In this document: one piece after another, positions 36,551 through 45,652 of the stretch
Position numbering within the stretch: the first letter of the stretch is position 1
Layout of the letters: each line of letters begins with the position of its first letter
Assembly: GCF_029167645.1 (NCBI RefSeq)
Contig: NZ_CP119147.1
Location: forward strand, 5,350,501-5,414,500
Reading direction: 5' to 3'
Length of the DNA stretch: 64,000 nucleotides
Origin: Streptomyces sp. AM 2-1-1
Lineage (GTDB): Bacteria; Actinomycetota; Actinomycetes; Streptomycetales; Streptomycetaceae
Notes under the pieces: model-generated
The model's database searches: none
What the model saw: only the letters and a program-made list of their open reading frames with translations
What the model was told of the DNA's origin: nothing
Made by a program: the position numbers and the translations under genes

Positions 36551-38172
36551 GTACTACGACACAGACCACGCGCAAGGCGCCCGCCGGTGAGCGGGTCGCC
36601 GACTGGGCGGACGGCCGGCTGGGCATCTACGGCCTGGCCAAGGCCAACATGCGCAAGATCTTCCCGGACCACTGGTCCTTCATGCTGGGCGAGGTCGCGC
36701 TCTACAGCTTCATCATCATCATCCTCACGGGTGTGTATCTGACGCTGTTCTTCCACCCGAGCATGAACGAAGTCGTGTACCACGGCTCGTACGAGCCCCT
36801 GCAGGGCATCCGGATGTCCGAGGCGTACGCCTCGACGGTGAACATCAGCTTCGACGTCCGCGGTGGTCTGCTCGTGCGGCAGATCCACCACTGGGCCGCG
36901 CTGATCTTCCTGGCCGCGATGTTCGTGCACATGATGCGCGTGTTCTTCACGGGCGCGTTCCGCAAGCCGCGCGAGATCAACTGGCTCTTCGGCTTCCTGC
37001 TGTTCGTGCTGGGCATGTTCACCGGCTTCACCGGCTACTCGCTCCCGGACGACCTGCTCTCCGGTACGGGTGTCCGCTTCATGCAGGGCGCGGTCCTGTC
37101 CGTGCCGCTCGTCGGCACGTACCTCGCGTACTTCCTGTTCGGCGGGAACTTCCCCGGCGGCGACTTCGTGGCCCGGTTCTACTCGGTGCACATCCTGCTG
37201 CTCCCGGGCATCATGATGGGCCTGCTGGTGGCCCACCTGATCCTGGTCTTCTACCACAAGCACACGCAGTTCGCGGGCCCCGGCCGTACGAACAAGAACG
37301 TCGTGGGCATGCCGCTGCTGCCGGTCTACATGGCCAAGGCCGGAGGGTTCTTCTTCCTGGTCTTCGGCATCATCTCGGTCGTCGCGGCCATCGCCTCGAT
37401 CAACCCGATCTGGGCCATCGGGCCGTACCGGCCGGACCAGGTGTCCACCGGCGCGCAGCCCGACTGGTACATGGGCTTCTCCGAGGGCCTGATCCGTGTC
37501 ATGCCCGGCTGGGAGATCAACCTCTGGGGTCACACGCTCGTCCTGGGCGTCTTCATCCCGCTGGTCATCTTCCCGCTGGTGCTGGCGGCGATCGCGGTCT
37601 ACCCGTTCCTCGAGTCCTGGGTCACCGGCGACAAGCGTGAGCACCACATCCTGGACCGGCCGCGCAACGCGCCGACCCGCACCGCCTTCGGTGTCGCCTG
37701 GCTCAGCTGGTACTTCGTGCTGCTCGTCGGTGGTGGCAACGACCTGTGGGCGACCCACTTCCACCTGTCGATCAACGCCATCACCTGGTTCGTCCGGGTC
37801 GGCTTCTTCGTGGTGCCGGTCCTCGTGTTCATCGCCACCAAGCGGATCTGCCTCGGCCTCCAGCGCCGCGACCACGACAAGGTGCTGCACGGACGCGAGT
37901 CCGGGCTCATCAAGCGCCTGCCGCACGGCGAGTTCGTCGAGGTCCACGAGCCGCTCGGCCAGGGCCAGCTGCACACCCTCACCGCGCACGACCAGTACCA
38001 GCCGCTCGAGATCGGCCCGACGGTCGACGAGAACGGTGTCGAGCGCAAGCCCTCGGCCCTGACGAAGCTGCGCGCCAAGCTCAGCAAGGGCTACTACGGC
38101 GAGCACAACCAGATCGCCAAGCCCACCGCCGAGGAGTACAAGGAGATCACCAGCGGCCACGGTCACCACTGA
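36547..38172 (+). CDS. qcrB: Cytochrome b subunit of the bcc complex
   Basis: 541 residues with eight predicted transmembrane helices plus a C-terminal extension of about 120 residues typical for actinobacteria. Haem-ligand histidine pairs lie in [20 protein letters not shown] and [19 protein letters not shown]. The quinol-oxidation motif is PDWY instead of PEWY, as in relatives. It carries the menaquinol sites and bifurcates electrons. The start is the ATG overlapping the qcrA stop. Confidence 0.97.
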   Translation: MSTTTQTTRKAPAGERVADWADGRLGIYGLAKANMRKIFPDHWSFMLGEVALYSFIIIILTGVYLTLFFHPSMNEVVYHGSYEPLQGIRMSEAYASTVNISFDVRGGLLVRQIHHWAALIFLAAMFVHMMRVFFTGAFRKPREINWLFGFLLFVLGMFTGFTGYSLPDDLLSGTGVRFMQGAVLSVPLVGTYLAYFLFGGNFPGGDFVARFYSVHILLLPGIMMGLLVAHLILVFYHKHTQFAGPGRTNKNVVGMPLLPVYMAKAGGFFFLVFGIISVVAAIASINPIWAIGPYRPDQVSTGAQPDWYMGFSEGLIRVMPGWEINLWGHTLVLGVFIPLVIFPLVLAAIAVYPFLESWVTGDKREHHILDRPRNAPTRTAFGVAWLSWYFVLLVGGGNDLWATHFHLSINAITWFVRVGFFVVPVLVFIATKRICLGLQRRDHDKVLHGRESGLIKRLPHGEFVEVHEPLGQGQLHTLTAHDQYQPLEIGPTVDENGVERKPSALTKLRAKLSKGYYGEHNQIAKPTAEEYKEITSGHGHH

Positions 38173-38197
38173 TCGCCTCAACTGATCGCCACAGCAG

Positions 38198-38226
38198 GAG
38201 CCCCGTCCATTCGCCGGACGGGGCTC
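38198..38226 (+). terminator. Terminator of the ctaE-qcrCAB cluster
   Basis: Perfect 11-bp arms (38198-38208 and 38216-38226) with a 7-base loop, 26 bases after the qcrB stop, followed by TTCG. Confidence 0.75.
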
Positions 38227-38294
38227 TTCGCCGTCACCGCGCCCCGATAGGGTGGAAGGACACCCTTTCCGGCTGTGGATTCTTGGAGCGGACC

Positions 38295-39359
38295 ATGAAC
38301 GTGGCGACCCCGAACGGCGGCGACGGCGCGGCGGACCGTTCCTGGTCCGGCGTGCTGACTCCCCTCCTGCGCGGCGAGGACCTCGGGGCGGACGACACCG
38401 CATGGGCCATGGACCGGATCATGAGCGGGGACGCCACCGACGCGCAGATCGCCGGCTTCGCCGTCGCGCTGCGCGCCAAGGGCGAGACGGTCGCCGAGGT
38501 CGGCGGCCTGGTCCGCGCGATGTACGCGCACGCCCGCACCATCGAGGTGCCCGGCCCTTCGGTCGACATCGTCGGCACCGGCGGCGACCTCGCGAAGACC
38601 GTCAACATCTCCACCATGTCCGCGATCGTGATCGCCGGCACGGGTGCCAAGGTCGTCAAGCACGGCAACCGGTCCGCCTCCTCGGCGAGCGGCGCGTCGG
38701 ACGTCCTGGAGAAGCTCGGCGTCAACCTGGAGCTGACCCCGCAGCGGGTCGCCGAGGTGGCGGCCGAGGCGGGCATCACCTTCTGCTTCGCGGTGAAGTT
38801 CCACCCGGCGCTGCGGTACGCGGCCAAGGCCCGCAGGGAACTGGGCACCCAGACCACCTTCAACATCCTCGGCCCGCTCACCAACCCGGCCCACGTCCGC
38901 GCCCAGGCCGTCGGGGTCGCCGACCTCCGGATGGCCCCCATCGTGGCCGGCGTCCTCGCCGAGCGCGGCAACTCCGCCCTCGTCTTCCGCGGCGACGACG
39001 GGCTCGACGAACTGACGACCACGGCGACCTCCCGGGTCTGGGTGGTCCGCGACGGCGAGGTCCGCGAAGAGGGCTTCGACCCGCGCCACGTGGGGCTGGA
39101 GCTGGTGCCGGTCGAGGCGCTGCGCGGCGGCGACCCCTCGTACAACGCCGACGTCGCCCGCCGGGTGCTGGACGGTGAGAAGGGCGCCGTGCGCGACGCC
39201 GTCCTGCTGAACTCGGCAGCCGCGCTGGTGGCGCTGGAACCGGGCGGGGGCACGCTCACCGAACAGATCGGCGCCAAGATGGCCGCCGCGGCCGAGTCCG
39301 TCGACTCCGGCTCCGCGCACCGCGCACTGGAGCGCTGGGTGGCGGCGAGCAACGCCTGA
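38295..39359 (+). CDS. trpD: Anthranilate phosphoribosyltransferase
   Basis: 354 residues. It transfers phosphoribose from PRPP to anthranilate in tryptophan synthesis. Signatures include [17 protein letters not shown] (PRPP-binding glycine loop), [18 protein letters not shown] and [13 protein letters not shown] 38295 has GGAG 6 bases upstream. TAGGGT at 38248-38253 is a likely -10 box. It stands alone between the qcr cluster and the SAM-IV element, away from other trp genes, although the partial amidotransferase at the window end may supply anthranilate synthase. Confidence 0.95.
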   Translation: MNVATPNGGDGAADRSWSGVLTPLLRGEDLGADDTAWAMDRIMSGDATDAQIAGFAVALRAKGETVAEVGGLVRAMYAHARTIEVPGPSVDIVGTGGDLAKTVNISTMSAIVIAGTGAKVVKHGNRSASSASGASDVLEKLGVNLELTPQRVAEVAAEAGITFCFAVKFHPALRYAAKARRELGTQTTFNILGPLTNPAHVRAQAVGVADLRMAPIVAGVLAERGNSALVFRGDDGLDELTTTATSRVWVVRDGEVREEGFDPRHVGLELVPVEALRGGDPSYNADVARRVLDGEKGAVRDAVLLNSAAALVALEPGGGTLTEQIGAKMAAAAESVDSGSAHRALERWVAASNA

Positions 39360-39403
39360 CCCGTGTGGACGCGGGGGCACCGTCCGTATCGCGGACCATG
39401 CCC

Positions 39404-39431
39404 TTGCGTCCACCGGCACGTGTGGCAAGAT
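39404..39431 (+). promoter_or_regulatory. Candidate promoter of the SAM-IV leader
   Basis: TTGCGT (39404-39409) and CAAGAT (39426-39431) with 16 bases between. Transcription would begin within a few bases of the aptamer 5' end, which fits a riboswitch leader. Confidence 0.4.
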
Positions 39432-39438
39432 GCTGGCA

Positions 39439-39554
39439 GGTCATGAGTGACAGCGACTACGGCCCCGGCCCGCTGTCCGGCAACCCTCCGTCCGTGGCGG
39501 GGTGCCCCGGGTGAAGACCAGGCCGTAGGCAGCGAGGTCTGCGGCAAGCGCGGG
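39439..39554 (+). promoter_or_regulatory. SAM-IV riboswitch
   Basis: The stretch carries the SAM-IV hallmarks in order: GGTCATGAGTGNCAGCG at 39439, CCGGCAACCCTCC near 39477-39489, then GGGGTGCCCCGGGTGA followed by GACC near 39500-39519 that pairs back to the first GGTC. A 3' extension with further pairing potential runs to about 39554; the 3' limit is approximate. SAM-IV elements are mostly actinobacterial and repress sulfur-metabolism genes when S-adenosylmethionine is abundant. Downstream, a hairpin with 8-bp arms (39669-39676 and 39693-39700) and a CCTCC facing GGGAG near the ribosome binding site are candidate expression-platform parts. Confidence 0.88.
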
Positions 39555-39729
39555 CCCCTCGGCATCCTTGAATGCCAGCCTCCGGGGTCCTGGTCCCCAG
39601 GGAGCCTCTTGTGAGCAAGCGAATGCGATAGGGCACACCGCCCTTCTCCGCACCCTTCCATCTCTTCGCACCGTGCTGCCGCGTACCCGCCGGCACGGTG
39701 GATTCGCCTGCGTCCTCCGGGAGTTCGCC

Positions 39730-41130
39730 ATGTCCTCTTCTTCTGCTGCCCTCGACACCGCCGGTCCCGCCGCCGCACCGGAAGCGGAGAGCGCCCCGCT
39801 GCCGGTGCTCGGCAAGGACGTCACCGTCCCCCTCGTCACCGGCGGCGAAGTCACCTACGCGGCCCTGGACTACGCGGCCAGCGCCCCCGCCCTCCAGCGG
39901 GTCTGGGACGACGTCGCGGCCTACGCGCCGTACTACGGCAGCGTGCACCGCGGCGCCGGTTACCTCTCGCAGCTCTCCACCGACCTCTTCGAGAACAGCC
40001 GCGTCACCGTCGCCGAGTTCCTCGGCTGCCGCGCCGACGACCAGGTGATCTTCACCCGCTCCACCACCGACTCCCTCAACCTGCTCGCCTCGGTACTCCC
40101 GGCCGGCTGCCAGGTGTTCGTCTACGAGACCGAGCACCACGCTTCGCTGCTTCCCTGGCGCGACTCCCGCGTCACCTACCTCAACGCGCCGCGCACCCCG
40201 CGGCAGGCCGTCGAGACCCTGGAGCGCGCGCTCGCCGACCGCGACCCCCACGGCCCGGCCCTCGTCTGCGTCACCGGCGCCTCCAACGTCACCGGCGAGC
40301 TGTGGCCGGTCAGGGAACTGGCCGCCGCCGCCCACGCGCACGGTGCCCGCATCGTGGTGGACGCCGCCCAGCTCGCCCCGCACCACCCGGTGGACATCGC
40401 GGAACTGGACGTCGACTGGGTCGCCTTCTCCGGCCACAAGCTCTACGCCCCCTTCGGCTCCGGCGTCCTCGCCGGCCGCGCCGACTGGCTCCAGGACTCC
40501 GAGCCCTACCTGGCCGGCGGCGGCGCGTCGAAGAAGGTCGCCCGGCGCGCCGACGGCGGCGTGGACGTCGAGTGGCACACCACCGCCGCCCGCCACGAGG
40601 CCGGTTCGCCCAACGTCATCGGCGTCTACTCCATCGCCTCCGCCTGCAAGGCCCTGACCGAGGCCGGCTTCGACAAGCTGGTCGCCCGGGAGCAGCGGCT
40701 CGTCGCCCGGGTCCGCGCGGGCCTCGCCGAGGTGCCGGAGGTCAAGGTGCTCTCGCTCTTCGGCGAGGACGCCCCGCGCGTCGGCGTCATCTCCTTCGTG
40801 GTGGAGGGCTGGAACAGCTCGCACTTCGCCGCCGCGCTCTCCGCCGAGTACGGCATCGGCGTCCGCGACGGCCTGTTCTGCGCCCACCCCCTGGTCCGCA
40901 CGCTGCTCGGCAGCGACCCGCAGGACCCGGGCGAGTGCGGTGCGCCGGAGGCCGAGCCGGGCGAGCGCTCCCTGAACGCCATCCGCGTCAGCTTCGGCGC
41001 CGGTACGCCGGACGAGCACGTGGACCGCTTCGTGCGGGCGGTCGGCGAGCTGGTGAGCGAGGGCGCCCAGTGGAAGTACCGCACCGAGGGCGGTCGTTGC
41101 GTCCCGGACCGGGGCGCCGCGCAGATCTGA
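39730..41130 (+). CDS. SufS/cysteine desulfurase-like class V aminotransferase under SAM-IV control
   Basis: 466-residue PLP enzyme of the class V fold. It shows TRSTTDSLNLLAS, ETEHHASLLPW, VDAAQLAPHHPVDI, the PLP lysine in AFSGHKLYAPFG, and a cysteine in GLFCAHPLV at the place of the SufS persulfide Cys. A desulfurase or cysteine/selenocysteine lyase function is likely. Control by a SAM riboswitch ties it to methionine or sulfur supply. ATG 39730 follows GGGAG by 7 bases; an upstream frame extends into the leader and is not expected to be used. Confidence 0.9.
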   Translation: MSSSSAALDTAGPAAAPEAESAPLPVLGKDVTVPLVTGGEVTYAALDYAASAPALQRVWDDVAAYAPYYGSVHRGAGYLSQLSTDLFENSRVTVAEFLGCRADDQVIFTRSTTDSLNLLASVLPAGCQVFVYETEHHASLLPWRDSRVTYLNAPRTPRQAVETLERALADRDPHGPALVCVTGASNVTGELWPVRELAAAAHAHGARIVVDAAQLAPHHPVDIAELDVDWVAFSGHKLYAPFGSGVLAGRADWLQDSEPYLAGGGASKKVARRADGGVDVEWHTTAARHEAGSPNVIGVYSIASACKALTEAGFDKLVAREQRLVARVRAGLAEVPEVKVLSLFGEDAPRVGVISFVVEGWNSSHFAAALSAEYGIGVRDGLFCAHPLVRTLLGSDPQDPGECGAPEAEPGERSLNAIRVSFGAGTPDEHVDRFVRAVGELVSEGAQWKYRTEGGRCVPDRGAAQI

Positions 41131-41142
41131 CGGGACCACCGG

Positions 41143-41192
41143 CAGCACTTCGGGCGGGTACGGGCGGCTGCCCGTACCCGCCCGAAGTGCTG
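41143..41192. terminator. Bidirectional terminator, 23-bp perfect stem
   Basis: Perfect 23-bp arms (41143-41165 and 41170-41192) with a 4-base loop between the convergent SufS-like and Lrp-like genes. Confidence 0.85.
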
Positions 41193-41206
41193 GGCGCGCG
41201 AGGTGG

Positions 41207-41488
41207 TTACGCGTCCAGGCCGATGGCGAAGGCCGCTTCCAGGTCGTGCTGCGAGTACGTACGGAAGGCCACGTGCGTGTCGGTGCCCTCCACGCCCGGG
41301 ATCTTGCTGATCCGGCCGGGGATGACCTCGGCGAGGTCGTCGTGGCGGGCCACCCGGACCATGGCGATCAGGTCGTACGTACCGGTGACCGAGAAGACCT
41401 CGCTGACACTGTCCAGCGCCGCGACGGACTCCGCGATCTCCGGAATCCGGTCGACGCTGGTTCTGATGAGCACGATCGCGGTGATCAC
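41207..41488 (-). CDS. Lrp/AsnC ligand-binding (RAM) domain protein without HTH
   Basis: 93 residues forming only the RAM effector domain of the Lrp/AsnC family: VTGTYDLIAMVRV, a GVEGTDTHV-type strand, and a C-terminal helix. There is no DNA-binding domain. Stand-alone RAM proteins bind amino acids or other small ligands and can assemble with full Lrp proteins. GTG 41488 overlaps the rhomboid stop (GTGA), so the two genes are translationally coupled. It was not possible to tell its ligand. Confidence 0.9.
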   Translation of the reverse strand: MITAIVLIRTSVDRIPEIAESVAALDSVSEVFSVTGTYDLIAMVRVARHDDLAEVIPGRISKIPGVEGTDTHVAFRTYSQHDLEAAFAIGLDA

Positions 41489-42237
41489 GGCTGGCTTTCT
41501 CCCTCGGTGGCCGTGGCTGGAGTCTTCACTTTAGCCCCACGCCGGCGGACACCCCCGGCCAGGACGAACCCGGCGCCGAAGCCCGCCACGTGCGCCAGAT
41601 AGGCGACGCCGGGACCGCTCCCCGCGCTCCGGGCCGCGAGCCACTGGAGGACGAACCAGAAGAGCAGCACGATCCACGCCGGGAAGCGCAGCGGCAGGAA
41701 GAGGAGGAACGGGAAGAGGCTGGTGACCCGGGTCCGGGGGAAGAGGCGGAGGAAGGCCCCGAGGACCGCGGAGATCGCGCCCGAGGCTCCCACCAGCGTC
41801 TGTTCGGACCCGGAGTACGCCGCCGCGTAGACCACCAGGGTCAGCGAGCCGCAGCCCGCGTAGAAGAGGGCGAAGGCCAGGTGCCCCATCCGCTCCTCGG
41901 CCATCGCGCCGAACACGTGCAGGAAGAGCATGTTGCCCAGCAGGTGCAGCCAGCCGCCGTGCACGAAGAGGGCGGTGAACGGGGTGACCCACGCGCGGGC
42001 CGGACCGTTCCACAGGTCCGCCGGGATCACCCCCCACCGCTCGAAGTAGCCGGCTCGGGCGGCGAGGGCCGCGTCGGCGGTGCCGTGCACGGGACCGAAG
42101 CCGGAGAGCGGGCTGGCGAGGAAGACCAGGCAGCACACCGCGATGAGGCCGTACGTGACCGGTGCGCCGCCCGCCGCGGCCGGTGCACGCAGCCTCCTCA
42201 CCGCCCTCCGCAGCCCCCTGTCCCGTACGTCGGTCAT
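41485..42237 (-). CDS. Rhomboid-family intramembrane serine protease
   Basis: 250 residues with about six transmembrane helices. The rhomboid catalytic Ser is in LVGASGAISAVLG and the His in AHVAGFGAGF; the FVHGGWLHLLGNMLFLHVFG segment is the conserved TM2 signature with the oxyanion His and Asn. It would cleave single-pass membrane proteins. The start ATG 42237 is a choice without a strong Shine-Dalgarno. It is co-transcribed with the RAM-domain gene. Confidence 0.92.
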   Translation of the reverse strand: MTDVRDRGLRRAVRRLRAPAAAGGAPVTYGLIAVCCLVFLASPLSGFGPVHGTADAALAARAGYFERWGVIPADLWNGPARAWVTPFTALFVHGGWLHLLGNMLFLHVFGAMAEERMGHLAFALFYAGCGSLTLVVYAAAYSGSEQTLVGASGAISAVLGAFLRLFPRTRVTSLFPFLLFLPLRFPAWIVLLFWFVLQWLAARSAGSGPGVAYLAHVAGFGAGFVLAGGVRRRGAKVKTPATATEGESQP

Positions 42238-42425
42238 GTACGGAGCATGACGTACCGGGACGGAACCCACCGGCCCGCCTCGCCGTGCCGCGGGCCCGGG
42301 AGGAGGCCTTAGGGTTGCCCCAGGACACCGCAGTTCGACGGCGCACCGCGAGATCCTTGAGGCAGGACAGGACGGCGCTCGGTCCGGGACGGCCCGAGGC
42401 CCGACGACGGAAGAGGACGGCAACG

Positions 42426-42668
42426 ATGACGACGGTTCCCCAGCCGACCGACGCGACCCGCTGGCGCTGCACGCTCTGCGGGAATCTCACGCGTTTCGAC
42501 GTGACGAGGTCGTCGAAGGTGGTGGAGTACATCCACCTCGACCTGGCCGGTGACGCCAGTGTCGAGGAGCGGGAGGTCGTCAGTGAGACGATCGAATCGG
42601 TGCGCTGCCGTTGGTGCAACGCGGTGGATCAGATCGAACTGGTGGACAGGCCAGGTGCCGGCTCCTGA
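42426..42668 (+). CDS. Small zinc-ribbon-like protein
   Basis: 80 residues with two CxxC pairs (CTLCGNLTRFD and CRWCNAVDQIE), a spacing that suggests one structural zinc ribbon. The centre is acidic (DLAGDASVEEREVV). ATG 42426 follows GGAAGAGGA. It lies 33 bp before the NYN-domain gene and may share its transcript. I recognise it as a conserved actinobacterial hypothetical; an RNA- or protein-binding role would fit but is not shown. Confidence 0.85.
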   Translation: MTTVPQPTDATRWRCTLCGNLTRFDVTRSSKVVEYIHLDLAGDASVEEREVVSETIESVRCRWCNAVDQIELVDRPGAGS

Positions 42669-42701
42669 CGGAGTCGCACCACAGACACGATGGGGTGACG
42701 G

Positions 42702-44066
42702 ATGGTGGAGCAGCCGACCAGCGGCGCTGATCCGGCCGATGGGGCCGACGGCGCCGTCGAGGCGCTCGACCGCCCGCTGCCCGAAGGCGTGCGACGGCGG
42801 GTCGTCGCCCTGGTCGCGGAGGCCTTCGGCGGTCTGACCGTCGGCGAGCTGCCCGCGCAGTTGCGGCAGTACGCCCGCTTCACCCCCACCCGGCGCGCCA
42901 AGTTCGCCGGGAACGCCATGGCCGCCGCCCTGGAGGGAGACGCCCGCTTCCGCGGGCGCATCGGGGAGCGGATCGCGGCGGCCCAGCCGGAACTGGCCCG
43001 CGCCCTGGAGGCCGGTGCGCCGCCGGCCGCCGCTGACCCGGTGGACGTCGCCGCCGCCGCGTACGTGCTGCGCCCGGTCGGCTGGGTCAAGCTGGTGCAG
43101 GCCGCGGGCGAGGAGGTCCAGCGGGCGAGCGCCGAGCGCGCCGACGACGAGACCCGGCGCGAGACGGAGCGACTGCGCGAGGAGCTGGCCCAGGCACGCG
43201 GCCAGACGAAGGCGGACGCCGAGCGGCTGCGCGCCGAACTCGACGCCGCCCGCAAGGAGTCCGAGTCGCTCCACCGCAAACTGCGCAGCGCCCTCAGTGA
43301 GGTCAAGCGCCACGAGGCCGCGCTGCGCAGGTCCGCGGCCGAGGCGGACGCCGTACGCGCGGAGGCGGCGGCCCAGGTCTCCCAGGCCGAGAGCGAGAGC
43401 CGCCGGCTCAAGACGCGGCTGGCGGAGGCCGAGACGGCCGTGGAGACGGGCCGCCGGGCCGCCCGCGAGGGCCGTTCGGTGGAGGACATGCGGCTGCGGC
43501 TGCTGCTGGACACCGTGCTCGACGCCGCCGCGGGCCTGCGCCGCGAACTCGCCCTGCCTCCCGCCACGTCCCGTCCGGCGGACGGGGTGGACGCGGTCGA
43601 GCCGGGCCGGATGTCGCCCAAGGACATCGCGGCGAGGGCGTTGTCGGAGACCGATCCGGCGCTGCTCGACCAGTTGCTGGCCCTGCCGCAGGCGCATCTG
43701 ATCATCGACGGCTACAACGTCACGAAGACCGGCTATCCGCAGATGCCGCTGGAGAAGCAGCGGTTGCGGCTGCTCGGCGGTCTGTCGATGCTGGCGGCCC
43801 AGACGGGCGCGGAGATGACCTGTGTGTTCGACGGGGCGGAACTGGCGGTGCCGGTGCTGCTCGCGCCGCCTCGCGGGGTCCGGGTGCTCTTCAGCAAGGC
43901 GGGGGTGACCGCCGACGAGCTGATCCGCCAACTGGCCCGCGCCGAACCGCCGGGACGCCCCGTCGTGGTGGTCTCCACCGACCGCGAGGTGGCGGACGGA
44001 GTGGCCAAGGCCGGGGCGCGGCCGGTCGCGTCCGCCTTGCTCCTGAAGCGGCTTTCGCGCGTTTAG
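42702..44066 (+). CDS. NYN-domain (YacP-like) ribonuclease family protein with coiled coil
   Basis: 454 residues. Residues 20-140 are helical, about 145-260 are a long Glu/Arg-rich coiled coil, and about 335-454 form a NYN/PIN-like nuclease fold: LIIDGYNVTKTGYP, CVFDGAE, ADELIRQLA and VVSTDREVADG supply the acidic residues expected for metal binding. YacP-type proteins act in RNA processing or decay. The neighbouring zinc-ribbon gene may be functionally linked. Confidence 0.9.
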   Translation: MVEQPTSGADPADGADGAVEALDRPLPEGVRRRVVALVAEAFGGLTVGELPAQLRQYARFTPTRRAKFAGNAMAAALEGDARFRGRIGERIAAAQPELARALEAGAPPAAADPVDVAAAAYVLRPVGWVKLVQAAGEEVQRASAERADDETRRETERLREELAQARGQTKADAERLRAELDAARKESESLHRKLRSALSEVKRHEAALRRSAAEADAVRAEAAAQVSQAESESRRLKTRLAEAETAVETGRRAAREGRSVEDMRLRLLLDTVLDAAAGLRRELALPPATSRPADGVDAVEPGRMSPKDIAARALSETDPALLDQLLALPQAHLIIDGYNVTKTGYPQMPLEKQRLRLLGGLSMLAAQTGAEMTCVFDGAELAVPVLLAPPRGVRVLFSKAGVTADELIRQLARAEPPGRPVVVVSTDREVADGVAKAGARPVASALLLKRLSRV

Positions 44067-44188
44067 TGCCCGAAGGGCGCTGTGGCGGGTCGTGCGGCTT
44101 TTGGGGAAACGTACCGTCAAATCCTGGCTACACGCCGTGCGTCGAGGCGAAGAAGTGGCGAGTGTGACGAAGTTTTTCCTGCGAGGAT

Positions 44189-44218
44189 TTGAACTGATCA
44201 CGAGATGGTCACTAGGGT
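44189..44218 (+). promoter_or_regulatory. Promoter of the first NlpC/P60 gene
   Basis: TTGAAC (44189-44194) and TAGGGT (44213-44218) spaced by 18 bases, a good vegetative-type promoter. Transcription from about 44225 gives a leader of about 145 bases. Confidence 0.65.
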
Positions 44219-44259
44219 CAGGCCTCGAACCTTCGCACGGTTGATCACTCACACGGGGT

Positions 44260-44343
44260 GGCGGCGAAGGAACCGCCGAGTCCGTGATGTGCGCGGAACG
44301 GGGTCGTGCCGGGTGTTCTGTGCCCTGCGGTCCTGGTAGGCGG
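44260..44343 (+). promoter_or_regulatory. Structured leader with mutually exclusive stems, possible c-di-AMP (ydaO-type) riboswitch
   Basis: GGCGG (44260-44264), CCGCC (44273-44277) and GGCGG (44339-44343) allow the middle block to pair with either neighbour, a switch-like design. The segment CGCCGAGTCCG with GCGGAACGGGG, closed by GGTAGGCGG at its 3' end, resembles the closing part of the ydaO c-di-AMP aptamer. Streptomyces cell-wall hydrolase genes are known to use that riboswitch class. Several core ydaO blocks are not recognisable, and the element is short, so the family call is tentative. AAGGAG (44355-44360) is the ribosome binding site. Confidence 0.42.
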
Positions 44344-44369
44344 CTCTGAGGAAGAAGGAGCTCGCCTTC

Positions 44370-45395
44370 GTGGCGTCCCACCGTCGACCCAAGCAGCCGA
44401 GCCGCACCCGCGTGACCGTGCTCACCGCCACCGCCGCAGCCGCCGTGGCGCTCTCCGCCCAGGCGGCCCACGCCGACCCCCAGCCGACCAAGGCCGAGGT
44501 CAAGGCGAAGGTCGACAAGCTCTACCACGAGGCCGAGGCCGCCACCGAGAAGTACAACGGGGCCAAGGAGCAGCAGGAGAAGCTGAAGAAGGAGGTCGAC
44601 GCCCTCCAGGACAAGGTCGCGCGTGAGCAGGCCGACCTCAACACCCTCCGCGGCGAACTCGGTTCGATCGCCACCGCGCAGTACCGCTCCGGCGGCATCG
44701 ACCCCTCCGTGCAGCTCTTCTTCTCGTCGGACCCCGACGACTTCCTCGACCAGGCCTCGGCGCTGGACAGCCTGACGGCCAAGCAGGCCGAATCGCTGGA
44801 GAAGATCCAGGCCAAGCAGCGCACCCTCGCCCAGGAGCGCGAGGAGGCCCAGGCCAAGCTCTCCGAGCTCGCCGAGGTCCGCGACGCCCTCGGCGCCAAC
44901 AAGAAGAAGTTCCAGAAGAAGCTCTCCGACGCGCAGGCCCTGCTGAACACCCTCACCGCCGCCGAGCGCCAGAAGATGGCCGATGAGGACGCGCGCGCCA
45001 GCCGCGACGCCGGCAGCCGCGTCGACCTCGGCAGCGAGGTGCCCGCCTCCGCCCTCGGCGCCGCGGCCCTCGCCAACGCCGCCACCCAGATCGGCAAGCC
45101 GTACGTCTCCGGCGGCACGGGCCCGAACTCCTTCGACTGCTCCGGTCTGACGCAGTGGGCCTACGCCCAGGCCGGTGTGGCGATCACCCGCACCACCTAC
45201 ACCCAGATCAACCAGGGCACCCAGATCGGCCGCAGCCAGCTCAAGCCCGGCGACCTGGTCTTCTTCAACAGCACCTCCCACGTGGCCCTGTACGCCGGCA
45301 ACAACCAGGTGCTGCACGCCCCTAAGCCCGGCGCCTTCGTGCGCTACGAGTCGATGAACACCATCGGCAGCTTCCAGGTCGGCGTCCGCATCTGA
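44370..45395 (+). CDS. Secreted NlpC/P60 peptidoglycan endopeptidase with coiled coil (copy 1)
   Basis: 341 residues: a signal peptide (cleavage near AHA-DPQ, residue 32), a long coiled-coil region (about 40-215) and an NlpC/P60 domain with catalytic Cys in FDCSGLTQWAYAQAG, His in SHVALYAGN and a third polar residue in VLHAP. It cleaves D-Glu-mDAP-type bonds in the cell wall. GTG 44370 is 9 bases after AAGGAG. It shares ancestry with the next gene (SHRRP start, coiled coil and NlpC). Confidence 0.93.
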   Translation: MASHRRPKQPSRTRVTVLTATAAAAVALSAQAAHADPQPTKAEVKAKVDKLYHEAEAATEKYNGAKEQQEKLKKEVDALQDKVAREQADLNTLRGELGSIATAQYRSGGIDPSVQLFFSSDPDDFLDQASALDSLTAKQAESLEKIQAKQRTLAQEREEAQAKLSELAEVRDALGANKKKFQKKLSDAQALLNTLTAAERQKMADEDARASRDAGSRVDLGSEVPASALGAAALANAATQIGKPYVSGGTGPNSFDCSGLTQWAYAQAGVAITRTTYTQINQGTQIGRSQLKPGDLVFFNSTSHVALYAGNNQVLHAPKPGAFVRYESMNTIGSFQVGVRI

Positions 45396-45459
45396 CGTCT
45401 GCCCCGCCAGGCCCGCCCGACGCCCGAACGGGCGAATCGGCACAACCCCGCACGACGCC

Positions 45460-45504
45460 CCGCCCCGACGGAGACCGAGGTCACCGCCGGGGCGGAGCCT
45501 TTTT
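45460..45504 (+). terminator. Intrinsic terminator after NlpC/P60 copy 1
   Basis: Arms 45460-45471 and 45484-45495 pair over 12 bases with one mismatch, followed by TTTTT at 45500-45504. It is the clearest U-tract terminator of the window. Confidence 0.8.
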
Positions 45505-45530
45505 CGCCGGTCGCGTGTCCGGGTGGGTCC

Positions 45531-45560
45531 TTGGACGCCGTGTGACCGTCCGACTACTGT
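45531..45560 (+). promoter_or_regulatory. Promoter of NlpC/P60 copy 2
   Basis: TTGGAC (45531-45536) and TACTGT (45555-45560) with 18 bases between, just after the previous terminator. The leader would be about 85 bases. Confidence 0.65.
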
Positions 45561-45652
45561 CTGTCTGCTGTGCGGCTCCCGTCCCTCGTCCCGCCCCTCC
45601 CGGGTGGCAGGGAGCCGGCGCGTACGCGTGCAGCGGAAGGGAGTACGGCCCC

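Noticed and set aside
39443..39514. A 23-codon open frame (ATG to TGA) inside the SAM-IV aptamer
   Set aside because: Both the ATG and the TGA fall in conserved aptamer positions (CATGAG and GGGTGA), and no ribosome binding site precedes the ATG, so the frame is best explained by the RNA structure.
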